Source: Flavobacteriales bacterium (GTDB lineage: Bacteria > Bacteroidota > Bacteroidia > Flavobacteriales_F > PHOS-HE28). Taken from it: a stretch of DNA of 64,000 nucleotides. Position 1 is the first letter of the stretch, and every line of letters begins with the position of its first letter. The stretch is taken from NCBI GenBank assembly GCA_016788635.1, contig JAEUSU010000023.1:1-64000 (forward strand), given 5' to 3'. The notes beneath the pieces are model-generated. The model was not told the DNA's origin, ran no database searches, and worked only from the letters and a program-made list of their open reading frames with translations. The translations under genes were made by a program, and so were the position numbers. Shown one piece after another: positions 32,722-41,385 of the stretch.

Positions 32722-33037
32722 GGATGGGTGGGATGATGCGATCCAAAGTTGCTGTTATCCGCGGTTCCAGGAGCAAGGGATCGCCTCATAGGCGATACAC
32801 GCACGCCGCATGCAAAAGGTTGGGTGTGGTCCATTCACTACCGATCGCAGGTCTGCGTTAACCTTACATGCCGCGTGTTCTCATGGTTTACCACAGTCCA
32901 CATCACCGACCAATGGTCCATCGAAATGCAGCCACGCACCCTGGTCGCCTGTGGCTTGGACCGTGATCAACTCGGCATGCGCATGCCCTGGTGATCGCCG
33001 GGGCGCCTGTCTGCTGCGCTATTTTGCACGGCAGACC
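32722..33037. other. Divergent intergenic region
   Basis: About 315 bases between the T9SS gene and the OmpR-type regulator. It holds a perfect 14-bp palindrome (GGCATGCGCATGCC, 32974-32987) and a TATTTTGC box (33020-33027) 11 bases before the regulator start. No gene is supported. Confidence 0.4.
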
Positions 33038-33724
33038 ATGCAACGCATCCTGTTGATAGAAGATGAGCCCAGCGTGGCCTCGTTCATCCGCAAAGGACTG
33101 AGCGAGGAGGGTTATGAAGTGACCGTGGCGCACGACGGCGCGGCCGGCACCATGCAGGGGGCCACGCATGGTTTCGACCTGATCATCCTGGACATCATGC
33201 TGCCGGACCGCAACGGCATTGATGTATGCCGCGACCTGCGGGCCTTGAACGTACGTACGCCCATCCTCTTCCTTACCGCGCTGAACACTCCGGAGAACAT
33301 CGCCTGGGGGCTGAACACCGGTGGCGACGACTACCTGGCAAAGCCCTTCAAGTTCATTGAGCTGAACGCACGCATCAAGGCCCTGCTGCGCCGCCAGGAA
33401 ACCACCGCCGCAGCGCCCGAAAGTGAGCTCTGGACCGTGGCCGACCTGACCCTGGACGACCGCGCCAAGACCGTGGAACGGAACGGCAACCCCATCAGCC
33501 TTACCGCCACAGAATTCCGCCTGCTGCTCACTCTGCTGAAGAACAAGGGCCGCGTGCTCTCCCGCTCGGAGATCCTCGAGCAGGTATGGGACATCAACTT
33601 CGACCTGGGCACCAATATCGTGGACGTGTACATCAACTACCTGCGCAAGAAGATCGAGGCGGAAAGCAGCGCACGACTGATCCACACCGTGGTGGGCATG
33701 GGCTATGTGCTGCGTGAACCATGA
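33038..33724 (+). CDS. OmpR/PhoB-family response regulator
   Basis: 228 residues from ATG 33038. Receiver domain with acidic ED pair (residues 8-9), phospho-acceptor Asp52 in LIILDIMLPDRNGI and LAKPF. C-terminal winged helix: VERNGNPISLTATEFRLLL, KGRVLSRSEILEQVWDINFD and NIVDVYINYLRKKIE. The stop overlaps the kinase start in ATGA. The phased repeat array at 35100-35165 just after the kinase is a good candidate binding site. Confidence 0.95.
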   Translation: MQRILLIEDEPSVASFIRKGLSEEGYEVTVAHDGAAGTMQGATHGFDLIILDIMLPDRNGIDVCRDLRALNVRTPILFLTALNTPENIAWGLNTGGDDYLAKPFKFIELNARIKALLRRQETTAAAPESELWTVADLTLDDRAKTVERNGNPISLTATEFRLLLTLLKNKGRVLSRSEILEQVWDINFDLGTNIVDVYINYLRKKIEAESSARLIHTVVGMGYVLREP

Positions 33725-35085
33725 GGACCCCCACCCGCATCATCCTGGTCCTGCTGTTGTGCTTTGTCGGGCTCATCGGCCTGGCCGGGTTCAGCATCTA
33801 CTATTTCCTGGACAAGTACTCCTACAACGACCTGTACAAGCGGCTGGAGACGCGTGCACGCATCAGCGCGGCGCAGCGCTTTGAGGAAGGCACCGATGCC
33901 GAGGTGTTGCGCATGACACAGGAGACCTTCCTGGAAAAGCTGCCCGAACAACGTGAGTACTTCATCCCCCTGCCGCCAGATGCCGACCTGCAGGCGCTGT
34001 CCCGTGCGCACGAAGTACCCGCTGAACTGCTCCGCGTCATCCGGAATGATGGCCGGGGCACGGCCAAGCGCGGCCTCACCTTTTATGCGGGTGTGCTTCA
34101 ACGCTCCGGACCTGGTGATCACGCCGTGATCGTTTCTGCGCACAATTACTACGCCTCGCACCACCTGCACTACCTGCGCAACCTGCTCACGCTGCTGATG
34201 GTGCTCACCACCCTCATCAGCGCCGCCTTCTTCCTGTACTTCAGCCGCCGTGTGTTCGACCCCATTACGCGCGTAACGGACGAACTGCGCCGGATCAGCA
34301 CGGAGAACATGCACCTGCGCCTGGCGGAAACACGCGCGGACCCCGAGATCACCGCGCTCATCACCACACTGAACGGCCTGCTGGACCGCATGGAGACCGC
34401 ATTCGAGACGCAGAAGAACTTCATCAGCAACGCCTCGCACGAGTTCGGCACGCCACTCACCAGCCTCATTGGCGAGGCCGAGGTGGCACTGGCCAAGGAA
34501 CGCACGTCTGCGGAATACCAGGAGACCCTGCGAGGCATGCTGCAACAGGCCGACCGGCTGGACAAGATCACGCGCTCCCTGCTCTTCCTTGCGCGCACGG
34601 GTTACGGAGAACACCGCATCACCTTCAACATTGTGCGCATGGATGAGGTGGTATGGTCCGTGAAGGTGCTGATGGATGACCTGCACCCCGGCCACAAGCT
34701 CCACGTGGACTTCAGCCTGTTGCCGGAGAATCCGCGCAAGTTGAAGGTGAATGGCAACATGGACCTTTTGCAGCTGGCCGTCGGCAACATCGTGAACAAT
34801 GCCATCAAATATGGCGCAGGCAAGCCTGTGCAGGTGAGCGTGGCGGCCGGCAACCAGGAAGTGATCATCCTGGTGAAGGACGAAGGCATCGGCATTCCCG
34901 AGGCGGACCTCCCCTTCATTTTCGACCCCTTCTTCCGGGCCAGCAACACGGCCTACTTCGAGGGCTTCGGCATCGGACTTCCCCTCACGCGCAACATCCT
35001 CAAGCTCCACAAGGGCCGCATCCAGGTCTCCAGCCAGCCGGGCACAGGCACCACGGTGCAGGTGAACCTGCCCACCTTGGAATGA
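33721..35085 (+). CDS. Sensor histidine kinase (HAMP, HisKA, HATPase)
   Basis: 454 residues. First transmembrane helix IILVLLLCFVGLIGLAGFSI, a periplasmic domain of about 110 residues, second helix LLTLLMVLTTLISAAFFLYF, HAMP (RRVFDPITRVTDEL), HisKA with His240 in NASHEFGTPLTSLIGEAE and HATPase with VGNIVNNAIKYG, VKDEGIGIPEADLPFIFDPF and GFGIGLPLTRNI. Partner of the overlapping upstream regulator. The stimulus is unknown. Confidence 0.94.
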   Translation: MRTPTRIILVLLLCFVGLIGLAGFSIYYFLDKYSYNDLYKRLETRARISAAQRFEEGTDAEVLRMTQETFLEKLPEQREYFIPLPPDADLQALSRAHEVPAELLRVIRNDGRGTAKRGLTFYAGVLQRSGPGDHAVIVSAHNYYASHHLHYLRNLLTLLMVLTTLISAAFFLYFSRRVFDPITRVTDELRRISTENMHLRLAETRADPEITALITTLNGLLDRMETAFETQKNFISNASHEFGTPLTSLIGEAEVALAKERTSAEYQETLRGMLQQADRLDKITRSLLFLARTGYGEHRITFNIVRMDEVVWSVKVLMDDLHPGHKLHVDFSLLPENPRKLKVNGNMDLLQLAVGNIVNNAIKYGAGKPVQVSVAAGNQEVIILVKDEGIGIPEADLPFIFDPFFRASNTAYFEGFGIGLPLTRNILKLHKGRIQVSSQPGTGTTVQVNLPTLE

Positions 35086-35099
35086 ACGCCGGCCGATCT

Positions 35100-35165
35100 T
35101 AATGGGATCCTAATGCGATCCCGAACACATTCTAATCCGATCCTGAGGCCGTCCTAATGCAGCTG
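35100..35165 (+). promoter_or_regulatory. Four helically phased TAATSSGATCC repeats, likely response-regulator operator
   Basis: TAATGGGATCC at 35100, TAATGCGATCC at 35111, TAATCCGATCC at 35133 and TAATGCAGCTG at 35155. The spacings are 11, 22 and 22 bases, so all sit on one face of the helix. OmpR/PhoB-type regulators bind 11-bp direct repeats in this way. The array lies between the two-component genes and the USP-like operon. Confidence 0.7.
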
Positions 35166-35171
35166 CCGGAA

Positions 35172-35198
35172 CCTTGCGTCAGAACTAAGAACGCAAGG
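35172..35198 (+). promoter_or_regulatory. Inverted repeat just before the USP-like start codon
   Basis: CCTTGCGT (35172-35179) and ACGCAAGG (35191-35198) pair around an 11-base loop and end two bases before the ATG at 35201. It could be an mRNA hairpin or a second operator. Confidence 0.45.
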
Positions 35199-35200
35199 CC

Positions 35201-35680
35201 ATGTCCAGGACCATCCTCATCCCCACCGACCTCACCGTAGGCAGCCTCAACACGCTGAAGCTCTCCCTCACCGACTCCGGTCCGGAGCGGGTGGGCGTGG
35301 TGCTCATGCACGCACGGCTCCTCGGCAGTTCGATCACGGACCTGCTCTTCCATGACCCCGCACGGGAACTTCAGGCACATATACGGCCGGAGTTCGGCGA
35401 TGCGCTCGCCATTCTGCGCAACCGCTTCGAGGACCGGCTGACACGTCTGGACCTTGCGCTCTTCCACGGCCGCACCACCAGCGCCTTCGTGCAGTTCGCC
35501 AAGGCAAAAAAGGTGGATGAAGTGCATGTGCCACATGGATACGACCTGCGCCTGCACGGGCAGGCCATCGATCCGATCCCCTTGATCCGCCGAAGCGGGC
35601 TTCCCGTTGTGGAGGTGGGCTGGGCGCCCAACCCGGCGGCCATGGGCATCAACGAACTTCAAATGCTCTTCGCATCATGA
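35201..35680 (+). CDS. Universal-stress-protein-like protein
   Basis: 159 residues. N-terminal RTILIPTDLTVGSLNTLKLS is the USP beta1-alpha1 opening, and the C-terminal HGQAIDPIPLIRRSGLPVVEV resembles the USP end. The internal ATP loop G-x-x-G-x-x-x-x-x-G is not seen, so nucleotide binding is doubtful. First gene of an overlapping operon (ATGA into 35677) behind the phased operator. Confidence 0.6.
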   Translation: MSRTILIPTDLTVGSLNTLKLSLTDSGPERVGVVLMHARLLGSSITDLLFHDPARELQAHIRPEFGDALAILRNRFEDRLTRLDLALFHGRTTSAFVQFAKAKKVDEVHVPHGYDLRLHGQAIDPIPLIRRSGLPVVEVGWAPNPAAMGINELQMLFAS

Positions 35681-36162
35681 CCTACCGCCGCCTCATTCCG
35701 GCCCTGAGCATTCCGGCCCTTCTGCTGGCAGGCCTCCCCGTGATCCTTGTGCTGAGCGGTGCCGCCCATCCGGAGCAACGCATCGCCGGTGCATGGGAGG
35801 AGGTCCTGTGGACCTACGAAAAGGCGGACCCGGCAGCGGACGGCGTGGGCCCTGGCACCTGGTTCGATGAGCACCTGCGGCACGAGGTATCCAAAGACCT
35901 GCTGATCCATGAATCGGAGAACTGGCGATTCCTGCCGGACGGCACCGTGGAACTGGACAAACGCAACCGCACGACCGAACGCCTGCGCTGGAAGCTGAAG
36001 GGACGCGGCCACATCCTGGAACTCGTGTATGACGATGACCGCCAGGAGAGCTACCAGATCCGGTCCCTCACCGATGAGGAACTCGTGCTCCAGTTCAACA
36101 GCGACCTGGTGGCGCGTGGCATTGTGAAGATCGTCTTCAAGAAAGTACCTGGATCATGCTGA
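35677..36162 (+). CDS. Lipocalin-like secreted protein of unknown function
   Basis: 161 residues. Hydrophobic N-terminus MTYRRLIPALSIPALLLAGL...VLSGAA, then IAGAWEEVLWTYEK, RFLPDGTVELDKRNRTTERL, KLKGRGHILELVYDD and YQIRSLTDEELVLQFNSD, the G-x-W...F-x-x-D-G-T pattern of lipocalin-like barrels. The start overlaps the USP-like gene (ATGA) and the end overlaps the DUF1275 gene by 7 bases, so the three are translated together. Confidence 0.65.
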   Translation: MTYRRLIPALSIPALLLAGLPVILVLSGAAHPEQRIAGAWEEVLWTYEKADPAADGVGPGTWFDEHLRHEVSKDLLIHESENWRFLPDGTVELDKRNRTTERLRWKLKGRGHILELVYDDDRQESYQIRSLTDEELVLQFNSDLVARGIVKIVFKKVPGSC

Positions 36163-36968
36163 GCCGCTTCAATGACAACCGCCGGAAGGCAGACCACCTG
36201 AAACTGGGCATGCTCACCGCCTTCTCGGCGGGCATGGTGAATGTGGCCTCCGTGGTCCTCTTCTTCGCTTTCACCAGCAACATCACAGGGCACTATGCTG
36301 TGCTGGCCGAGGAGGTGAGCAAGGGCAATTGGTACCAGTTCGCCGTGGTGCTCTTCTGGATCCTGCTCTTCCTCTGCGGGGGCTTCCTCAGCAACCAGTT
36401 CATCATTCATGCCCGCAAGGACCAGCACTCCATCTCCCACGCCATTCCACTGCTGCTCGAAGTGGCCTGCCTGGTGGGCGTGGGGCTATACGGCATTCTT
36501 GCTTATAACGAGACCCTGTTGGAGACCGAGATGTTGGTGGCCGTGCTCGTGTTCGCCATGGGCCTGCAGAACGGCCTCACGGCCAGCATCAGCAACTTCG
36601 CCGTAAAGACCACGCACCTCACGGGCCTCACCACGGACCTGGCCATCCACCTGAGCATGCTCACCAAGGCCCGCTGGCGCGCGCGGCCCGAGGTGCGCGA
36701 CCGCACCGTGCTGCTTGCAAGCATCGCTGGTGCATACGTGGCGGGTGGAATCGTGGCGGGCAGCATCACCCATTGGTTCCAATTCAAGGTGTTCTTCACC
36801 ATCGCGTTGGTATTGCTCTTCATCCTGGCCTACGACCTGGCCCGCTACTCCATCCGTCAGGAGGGGCGCCAGCCCGCTGCCGGGAACGCCGACAAGGCCG
36901 GCCCCCGCATCCCCAGTTTCAGCATGCTTTCCCCTGCCCGGGAAAGCGCCTCTGCAGGGCCCAATTGA
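36156..36968 (+). CDS. DUF1275 (YoaK) family membrane protein
   Basis: 270 residues with about six transmembrane helices. The family motif is visible: LGMLTAFSAGMVNVASVVLFF, FTSNITGHYAVLAEEV and MGLQNGLTASISNFAVKTTHLTG. The function of YoaK proteins is not established. Last gene of the operator-controlled operon. A disordered tail follows the last helix. Confidence 0.88.
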   Translation: MLSRFNDNRRKADHLKLGMLTAFSAGMVNVASVVLFFAFTSNITGHYAVLAEEVSKGNWYQFAVVLFWILLFLCGGFLSNQFIIHARKDQHSISHAIPLLLEVACLVGVGLYGILAYNETLLETEMLVAVLVFAMGLQNGLTASISNFAVKTTHLTGLTTDLAIHLSMLTKARWRARPEVRDRTVLLASIAGAYVAGGIVAGSITHWFQFKVFFTIALVLLFILAYDLARYSIRQEGRQPAAGNADKAGPRIPSFSMLSPARESASAGPN

Positions 36969-37019
36969 GCGCACCGCTTCGACGCTCTTTGTGAGCGTTC
37001 CATTCGTCATCTTTGATGC

Positions 37020-38735
37020 ATGGCGATCACACGGCGCGGAAAACTGGGCATCGGCTTGCTAGTCCTTTTCGGCGCGTTGCTGTTGGGCATCCGCCTAAGT
37101 CGGAATTGGATCGCCCGCAAGGCCCTGGAGCGTGTGGCCAAAGTGGCGGAAGCAGGCGGCTACCAGGTCACATTCGGGGACGTGGACTTCTCGTTGCTTG
37201 GTCGTCACATTCGCGTGGCCGATCTGGCCGTGACCCCCGCACTGGACAGCCTGGCGCTGGATAGCTCCTCCACCTTCTCCATTCAGGCGGCAGCGATCGA
37301 CCTGCGGGGAGTGGATGTGCTCGCGTTGATCCGCCACAAGGTGCTGCACGTGGGGCATATCCGCATTCACGCACCCCAGGTTGAACACACCTTCGCTTCA
37401 ACCGTAAGCTCACGCACCAAGGCCGGCCCCACACGCCCGGATGAGGAGCAAAAAGGCGACCGCACTGGCCTTTCCGTTCTGCGCGCGGATACCATACAGA
37501 TCACGAACGCCAAAGGACACAGCCAGGACATGCACAAGGACCACCCTGCTCTGGCTGTTGGGCAGTTGGATGTGTTGCTCACTGGTGCTGGTGTTTCCAT
37601 TGGGGACAATGGCAAGCCAAGTCTCATGCTCAACGGTGCCGATATCCGCATGCGCGATACCCAGGCCCATCTGGAACCCTTCTATCACCTGCACATCGAC
37701 TCCTTGTGGCTGGGCATGCCGCAGGACACGGCGGTCATCTTCGGGCTTTCATTCACCCCGGATGTGAACGCCCGGAACTACCGCGAACATGTGAAGTACC
37801 AGGTGGAACTCTATCAGGCACGCGTGGACACCATCCTGCTCTCCGGCTTCGACCTGGCCGCACGCCTGGATGCGGGCATCCTGCGTGCTCAAAGGCTCCA
37901 TTTGGCCGGCGCGGTGGTGGAAATACACCGGGACAAGTCCATCCCCATGCGGCCCGACCCGCCGCGCAAGCCCCTGCTTGCCGAAACGCTTCAAGGGCTT
38001 ACCAACCCCATCGCGCTCGATTCCATCACCATCCGGCGATCGCGGATCACCTATCATGAGCGGCTTGTGAAAGGTGCGAACTATGGCTCACTGACCTTCG
38101 CCGATGTGCATGGCACCTTGACCGGCCTCCACAACATGCGGCCTGATGGCGCCGTTGCGCTGCACCTCGACGGCCGTGCGCGCGTGTGGGACAAGGCCCG
38201 GGCCCACCTGGACCTGCGCATGACCAAGGGAAGCACCCCGACACAGATCGAACTGCACGTGGAACTGCGGGAACTGCCCGCTGTGGAGCTGAGCCGCATG
38301 ACGGATGACCTCGTACACGTGAAGGCCACCCAAGGCTGGATCCATCGCGTGGACATGCGCATGCGCGGCGACGACCGGCAGGGCAGTGCCACTGTGGAGA
38401 TGCATTACGACAGCTTGAAGATCGAACTTGCGCCCACCGTGCAGTACTCCGGCCTGCTCACGCACCTGGCCAATACCGTGATCCGCAGCACGAACATGCC
38501 TGAGGCAAAGGGCTACCGCGTGGGCAAGAGCGCTGTGGAACGCCGCCAGGAGGCCGGCATCTTCAACTACCTGTGGCTGGGCCTGCGCGAGGGCATGATG
38601 GATGTGATGCTTCCAAAGTCCCTTCTGGAGCAGATGAACAAGAAGAAGAACAAGAAGGTGCAAAAGGCGAACGCGCGGACAAATGCTGACCAGCCGGAAG
38701 GAAAGTCGGGGAAGGGTAATGAACAGGTACGCTGA
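37020..38735 (+). CDS. AsmA-like envelope protein
   Basis: 571 residues. One N-terminal helix (LGIGLLVLFGALLLGIRLS), then a long beta-rich periplasmic region with AsmA-like opening YQVTFGDVDFSLLGRHIRVA, IDLRGVDVLALIRHKVLHVG and HIRIHAPQVEHTF, repeated strands through the middle, and a Lys-rich end. AsmA-type proteins are lipid-conducting bridges or regulators of outer-membrane lipids. Just upstream of the mlaEFD cassette in the same direction, which supports a lipid role. Confidence 0.72.
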   Translation: MAITRRGKLGIGLLVLFGALLLGIRLSRNWIARKALERVAKVAEAGGYQVTFGDVDFSLLGRHIRVADLAVTPALDSLALDSSSTFSIQAAAIDLRGVDVLALIRHKVLHVGHIRIHAPQVEHTFASTVSSRTKAGPTRPDEEQKGDRTGLSVLRADTIQITNAKGHSQDMHKDHPALAVGQLDVLLTGAGVSIGDNGKPSLMLNGADIRMRDTQAHLEPFYHLHIDSLWLGMPQDTAVIFGLSFTPDVNARNYREHVKYQVELYQARVDTILLSGFDLAARLDAGILRAQRLHLAGAVVEIHRDKSIPMRPDPPRKPLLAETLQGLTNPIALDSITIRRSRITYHERLVKGANYGSLTFADVHGTLTGLHNMRPDGAVALHLDGRARVWDKARAHLDLRMTKGSTPTQIELHVELRELPAVELSRMTDDLVHVKATQGWIHRVDMRMRGDDRQGSATVEMHYDSLKIELAPTVQYSGLLTHLANTVIRSTNMPEAKGYRVGKSAVERRQEAGIFNYLWLGLREGMMDVMLPKSLLEQMNKKKNKKVQKANARTNADQPEGKSGKGNEQVR

Positions 38736-38839
38736 CATCCCGCCCTGCGGTGCGGTAGAGCCATCTCGCGCATACCCTTTTGGATCAAGGCCGATGAATG
38801 TCATGTCGCGTCCGGGCCGGTACATGTACTTTACCGCCC

Positions 38840-39616
38840 ATGGAAGGCAAGGTGGGTTCCGGCATCCGGGCATTCCTGCATGAGACCGGGGAGCTATCCG
38901 CATTCGCGGCGCGCTTCTTCCGCAATGCCTTCCACCGCCGGTTCGAGTGGCGCGAGCTCATCCGGCAATGCACGCTCAATGGGGCGCTCTCCCTGCCATT
39001 GGTCGCGGTCACCGCCTTCATCATGGGCCTGGTGCTCACCGTGCAGAGCCGCCCCACCCTGGCGCGCTTTGGTGCCGAGAGCATGTTGCCCGCCATGGTG
39101 GCCATCAGTGTGGTGCGCGAGATCGCCCCGGTGATCACCGCCCTGATCTGCGCGGGCAAGATCGGCAGCAGCATGGGGGCCGAGCTCGGCAGCATGAAGG
39201 TGACCGAGCAGATCGATGCCATGGAGGTGAGCGGCACCAACCCCTTCCGCTACCTGGCCGTCACCCGCATCTGGAGCACCACCCTGATGCTGCCCGTGCT
39301 GGTGGTGCTGGCCGATGGCATCGCCATCTGGGCCTCCTGGGTCGGTGTCAACATCAAGGATACCGTGACCTGGGACCTCTTCTACCGCCAGGTGTTCGAA
39401 TCGCTCGAGTACAGCGACTTCATCCCCGCCTTCATCAAGAGCTACTTCTTCGGCTTCGCCATCGGCCTGGTGGGCTGCTACAAGGGCTTCACCACTTCGA
39501 AAGGCACCGAAGGTGTAGGGCGCAGTGCGCATAGCGCCGTGGTGGTGGCGTCGCTGCTCATCTTCATCCTGGACCTCATCGCGGTACAGGTCACCGACCT
39601 GATGGGCCTGAACTGA
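38840..39616 (+). CDS. mlaE: MlaE-family lipid ABC transporter permease
   Basis: 258 residues from ATG 38840. Multi-helix permease with the MlaE signature MGLVLTVQSRPTLARFGAES, VREIAPVITALICAGKIGSS and GAELGSMKVTEQIDAMEVSG. A short TACTTTAC box at 38827 precedes it. The stop overlaps the mlaF start (TGATG). Works with MlaF and MlaD to move phospholipid between the membranes. Confidence 0.93.
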   Translation: MEGKVGSGIRAFLHETGELSAFAARFFRNAFHRRFEWRELIRQCTLNGALSLPLVAVTAFIMGLVLTVQSRPTLARFGAESMLPAMVAISVVREIAPVITALICAGKIGSSMGAELGSMKVTEQIDAMEVSGTNPFRYLAVTRIWSTTLMLPVLVVLADGIAIWASWVGVNIKDTVTWDLFYRQVFESLEYSDFIPAFIKSYFFGFAIGLVGCYKGFTTSKGTEGVGRSAHSAVVVASLLIFILDLIAVQVTDLMGLN

Positions 39617-40386
39617 TGGACGCCGCAGCCTCACCATCCATTGACCGCAAGGTGGAACGTGTCATCTCCATCCGTGACCTGCACGTGTCCTTCGGCAGCA
39701 ACCACGTGCTGCGCGGCTTCAACCTGGACCTTTACCGAGGCGAGAACGTGATGGTGCTGGGCAAGAGCGGCAGTGGCAAGAGCGTGCTCATCAAGTGCGT
39801 CGTGCGGCTGCAGGAGCCGGACAGCGGCCACATCGACGTGCTCGGGCAGGATGTGCTGGCCCTTGACCAGGAGGAATTGGACCGGCTGCGCGTGAAGATC
39901 GGCTTCCTCTTCCAGAGCAGTGCGCTTTACGACAGCATGACCGTGCAGGAGAACCTGGAGTTCCCCTTGCGCCGCCACTGGATCACCACCACACCCGAGG
40001 AGACCGATGCCCTGGTGGATGAGGTGCTCACCGCCGTGGGGCTGGCCCACACCCGCAAGCTGTACCCCAGCGAGCTGTCGGGCGGCATGCGCCGGCGCAT
40101 CGGGCTGGCCCGCACGCTGATCCTGAAGCCCGAGATCGTGCTGTACGACGAGCCCACCACCGGCCTGGACCCCATCACGGGCAAGGAGATCGTGGAGCTG
40201 ATCCTGGAGCTGCAGCGCCAGTACAACACCAGCAGCATCATCATCTCGCATGACCTGCATGTGGCCAAGCTGGCCGCCAACCGCATTGCGCTGCTCCACG
40301 AGGGGCGCAACTACATGGAGGGCAGCTACCACCTGTTCCGCGACTCGGAGGATGAGGTGGTGAAGCGTTTCTTTGTTTTCATGTGA
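39616..40386 (+). CDS. mlaF: MlaF-family lipid ABC transporter ATPase
   Basis: 256 residues. Walker A GKSGSGKS, signature ELSGGMRRRIGLARTLI and Walker B VLYDEPTTGLDPITGKEI, followed by SSIIISHDLHVAKLAANRIA. Energises MlaE. Overlaps mlaE by one base and is followed by mlaD. Confidence 0.95.
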   Translation: MDAAASPSIDRKVERVISIRDLHVSFGSNHVLRGFNLDLYRGENVMVLGKSGSGKSVLIKCVVRLQEPDSGHIDVLGQDVLALDQEELDRLRVKIGFLFQSSALYDSMTVQENLEFPLRRHWITTTPEETDALVDEVLTAVGLAHTRKLYPSELSGGMRRRIGLARTLILKPEIVLYDEPTTGLDPITGKEIVELILELQRQYNTSSIIISHDLHVAKLAANRIALLHEGRNYMEGSYHLFRDSEDEVVKRFFVFM

Positions 40387-40388
40387 CC

Positions 40389-41372
40389 ATGGCGACCAAG
40401 GGAGATCCGTTGCGGTTGGGGGCCTTCGTGATGGCCGGCACATTGGTGCTGGTGGCCGGCCTCTATCTGCTGGGCAGCAAACGCAACCTGTTCAGCCGCA
40501 CCATCACGGTACATGCCCACTTCCAGAACGTGGGTGGCCTGCGTCCGGGAAACAACGTGCGTTACATGGGCATCAATGTGGGCACGGTGGAACAGATCGC
40601 GCTTGATGGCGACACGGCGGTGCGTGTGACCCTGGCCATCCGCACGGATGCAGTGGAGCACATCCGCAGCAATGCCGTGGCCACCGTGGGCACCGACGGC
40701 CTCATGGGCAACCGGCTTGTGAACCTGGCCCCCGGGGACGGACAGGGTGGCGAGCTCGTGGATGGCACCGTACTGCCCAGCAGCGTGCCGCTGGACACCG
40801 ACCTGATGCTGCGCACCTTGGACCGCACGAACGCGAACCTCGCCAGCATCACCGATGAGGTGCGCAAGCTGGCGGTGAAGATGAACAAGCCGGGCAATGC
40901 GCTGGACCTGCTCACGGACACCCTGCTCGCGTATGACCTGTCCGTGGCACTGATCCAGTTGCGCGAGGCGGCCACCCACGCACGCAGCGCCACCGAAGGC
41001 GTGGATGAACTGCTCGGGGACGTACGCACCGGCAAGGGCGCACTGGGCACCCTGGTGGCCGACCCCGCATCCGAAGCACAGGTGCGCCGCATGCTGGGCA
41101 ACCTGGCCCAGATCAGCGACTCGTTGCGCACCGCCGCACAGGAGGTGGACCGCTTCACCCGTTCGCTCAACAGCCCCACCGGCACAGCAGGCACCCTGGT
41201 GGCGGACACGGCCTTCGCCACGGACATGCGCCGCACCATCACCCGGTTGGACACCAGCACCGTGCTGCTGAACGAGAACCTGCGCGCCCTGCAGCGCAAC
41301 TGGTTCTTCCGCGGCTACTTCAAGGACCAGGAGAAGGAGCGGAAGAAGCAGGAGAAGAAGGCAAGTCCCTAA
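40389..41372 (+). CDS. mlaD: MlaD-family MCE-domain lipid-binding protein
   Basis: 327 residues. N-terminal anchor helix (LGAFVMAGTLVLVAGLYLLG), MCE domain VHAHFQNVGGLRPGNNVRYM...GTVEQIALDGDTAVRVTLAI...LMGNRLVNLAPGD, then a long helical region of about 200 residues ending with Lys-rich sequence. Together with mlaE and mlaF it forms an Mla-type complex. Periplasmic MlaC and STAS MlaB are not in the neighbourhood. Convergent with the reductase at 41386. Confidence 0.92.
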   Translation: MATKGDPLRLGAFVMAGTLVLVAGLYLLGSKRNLFSRTITVHAHFQNVGGLRPGNNVRYMGINVGTVEQIALDGDTAVRVTLAIRTDAVEHIRSNAVATVGTDGLMGNRLVNLAPGDGQGGELVDGTVLPSSVPLDTDLMLRTLDRTNANLASITDEVRKLAVKMNKPGNALDLLTDTLLAYDLSVALIQLREAATHARSATEGVDELLGDVRTGKGALGTLVADPASEAQVRRMLGNLAQISDSLRTAAQEVDRFTRSLNSPTGTAGTLVADTAFATDMRRTITRLDTSTVLLNENLRALQRNWFFRGYFKDQEKERKKQEKKASP

Positions 41373-41385
41373 GCTCAGGACCGTC

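Noticed and set aside
33703..35010. 435-residue antisense frame over the sensor kinase gene
   Set aside because: Shadow; low-complexity Gln/His/Val-rich sequence.
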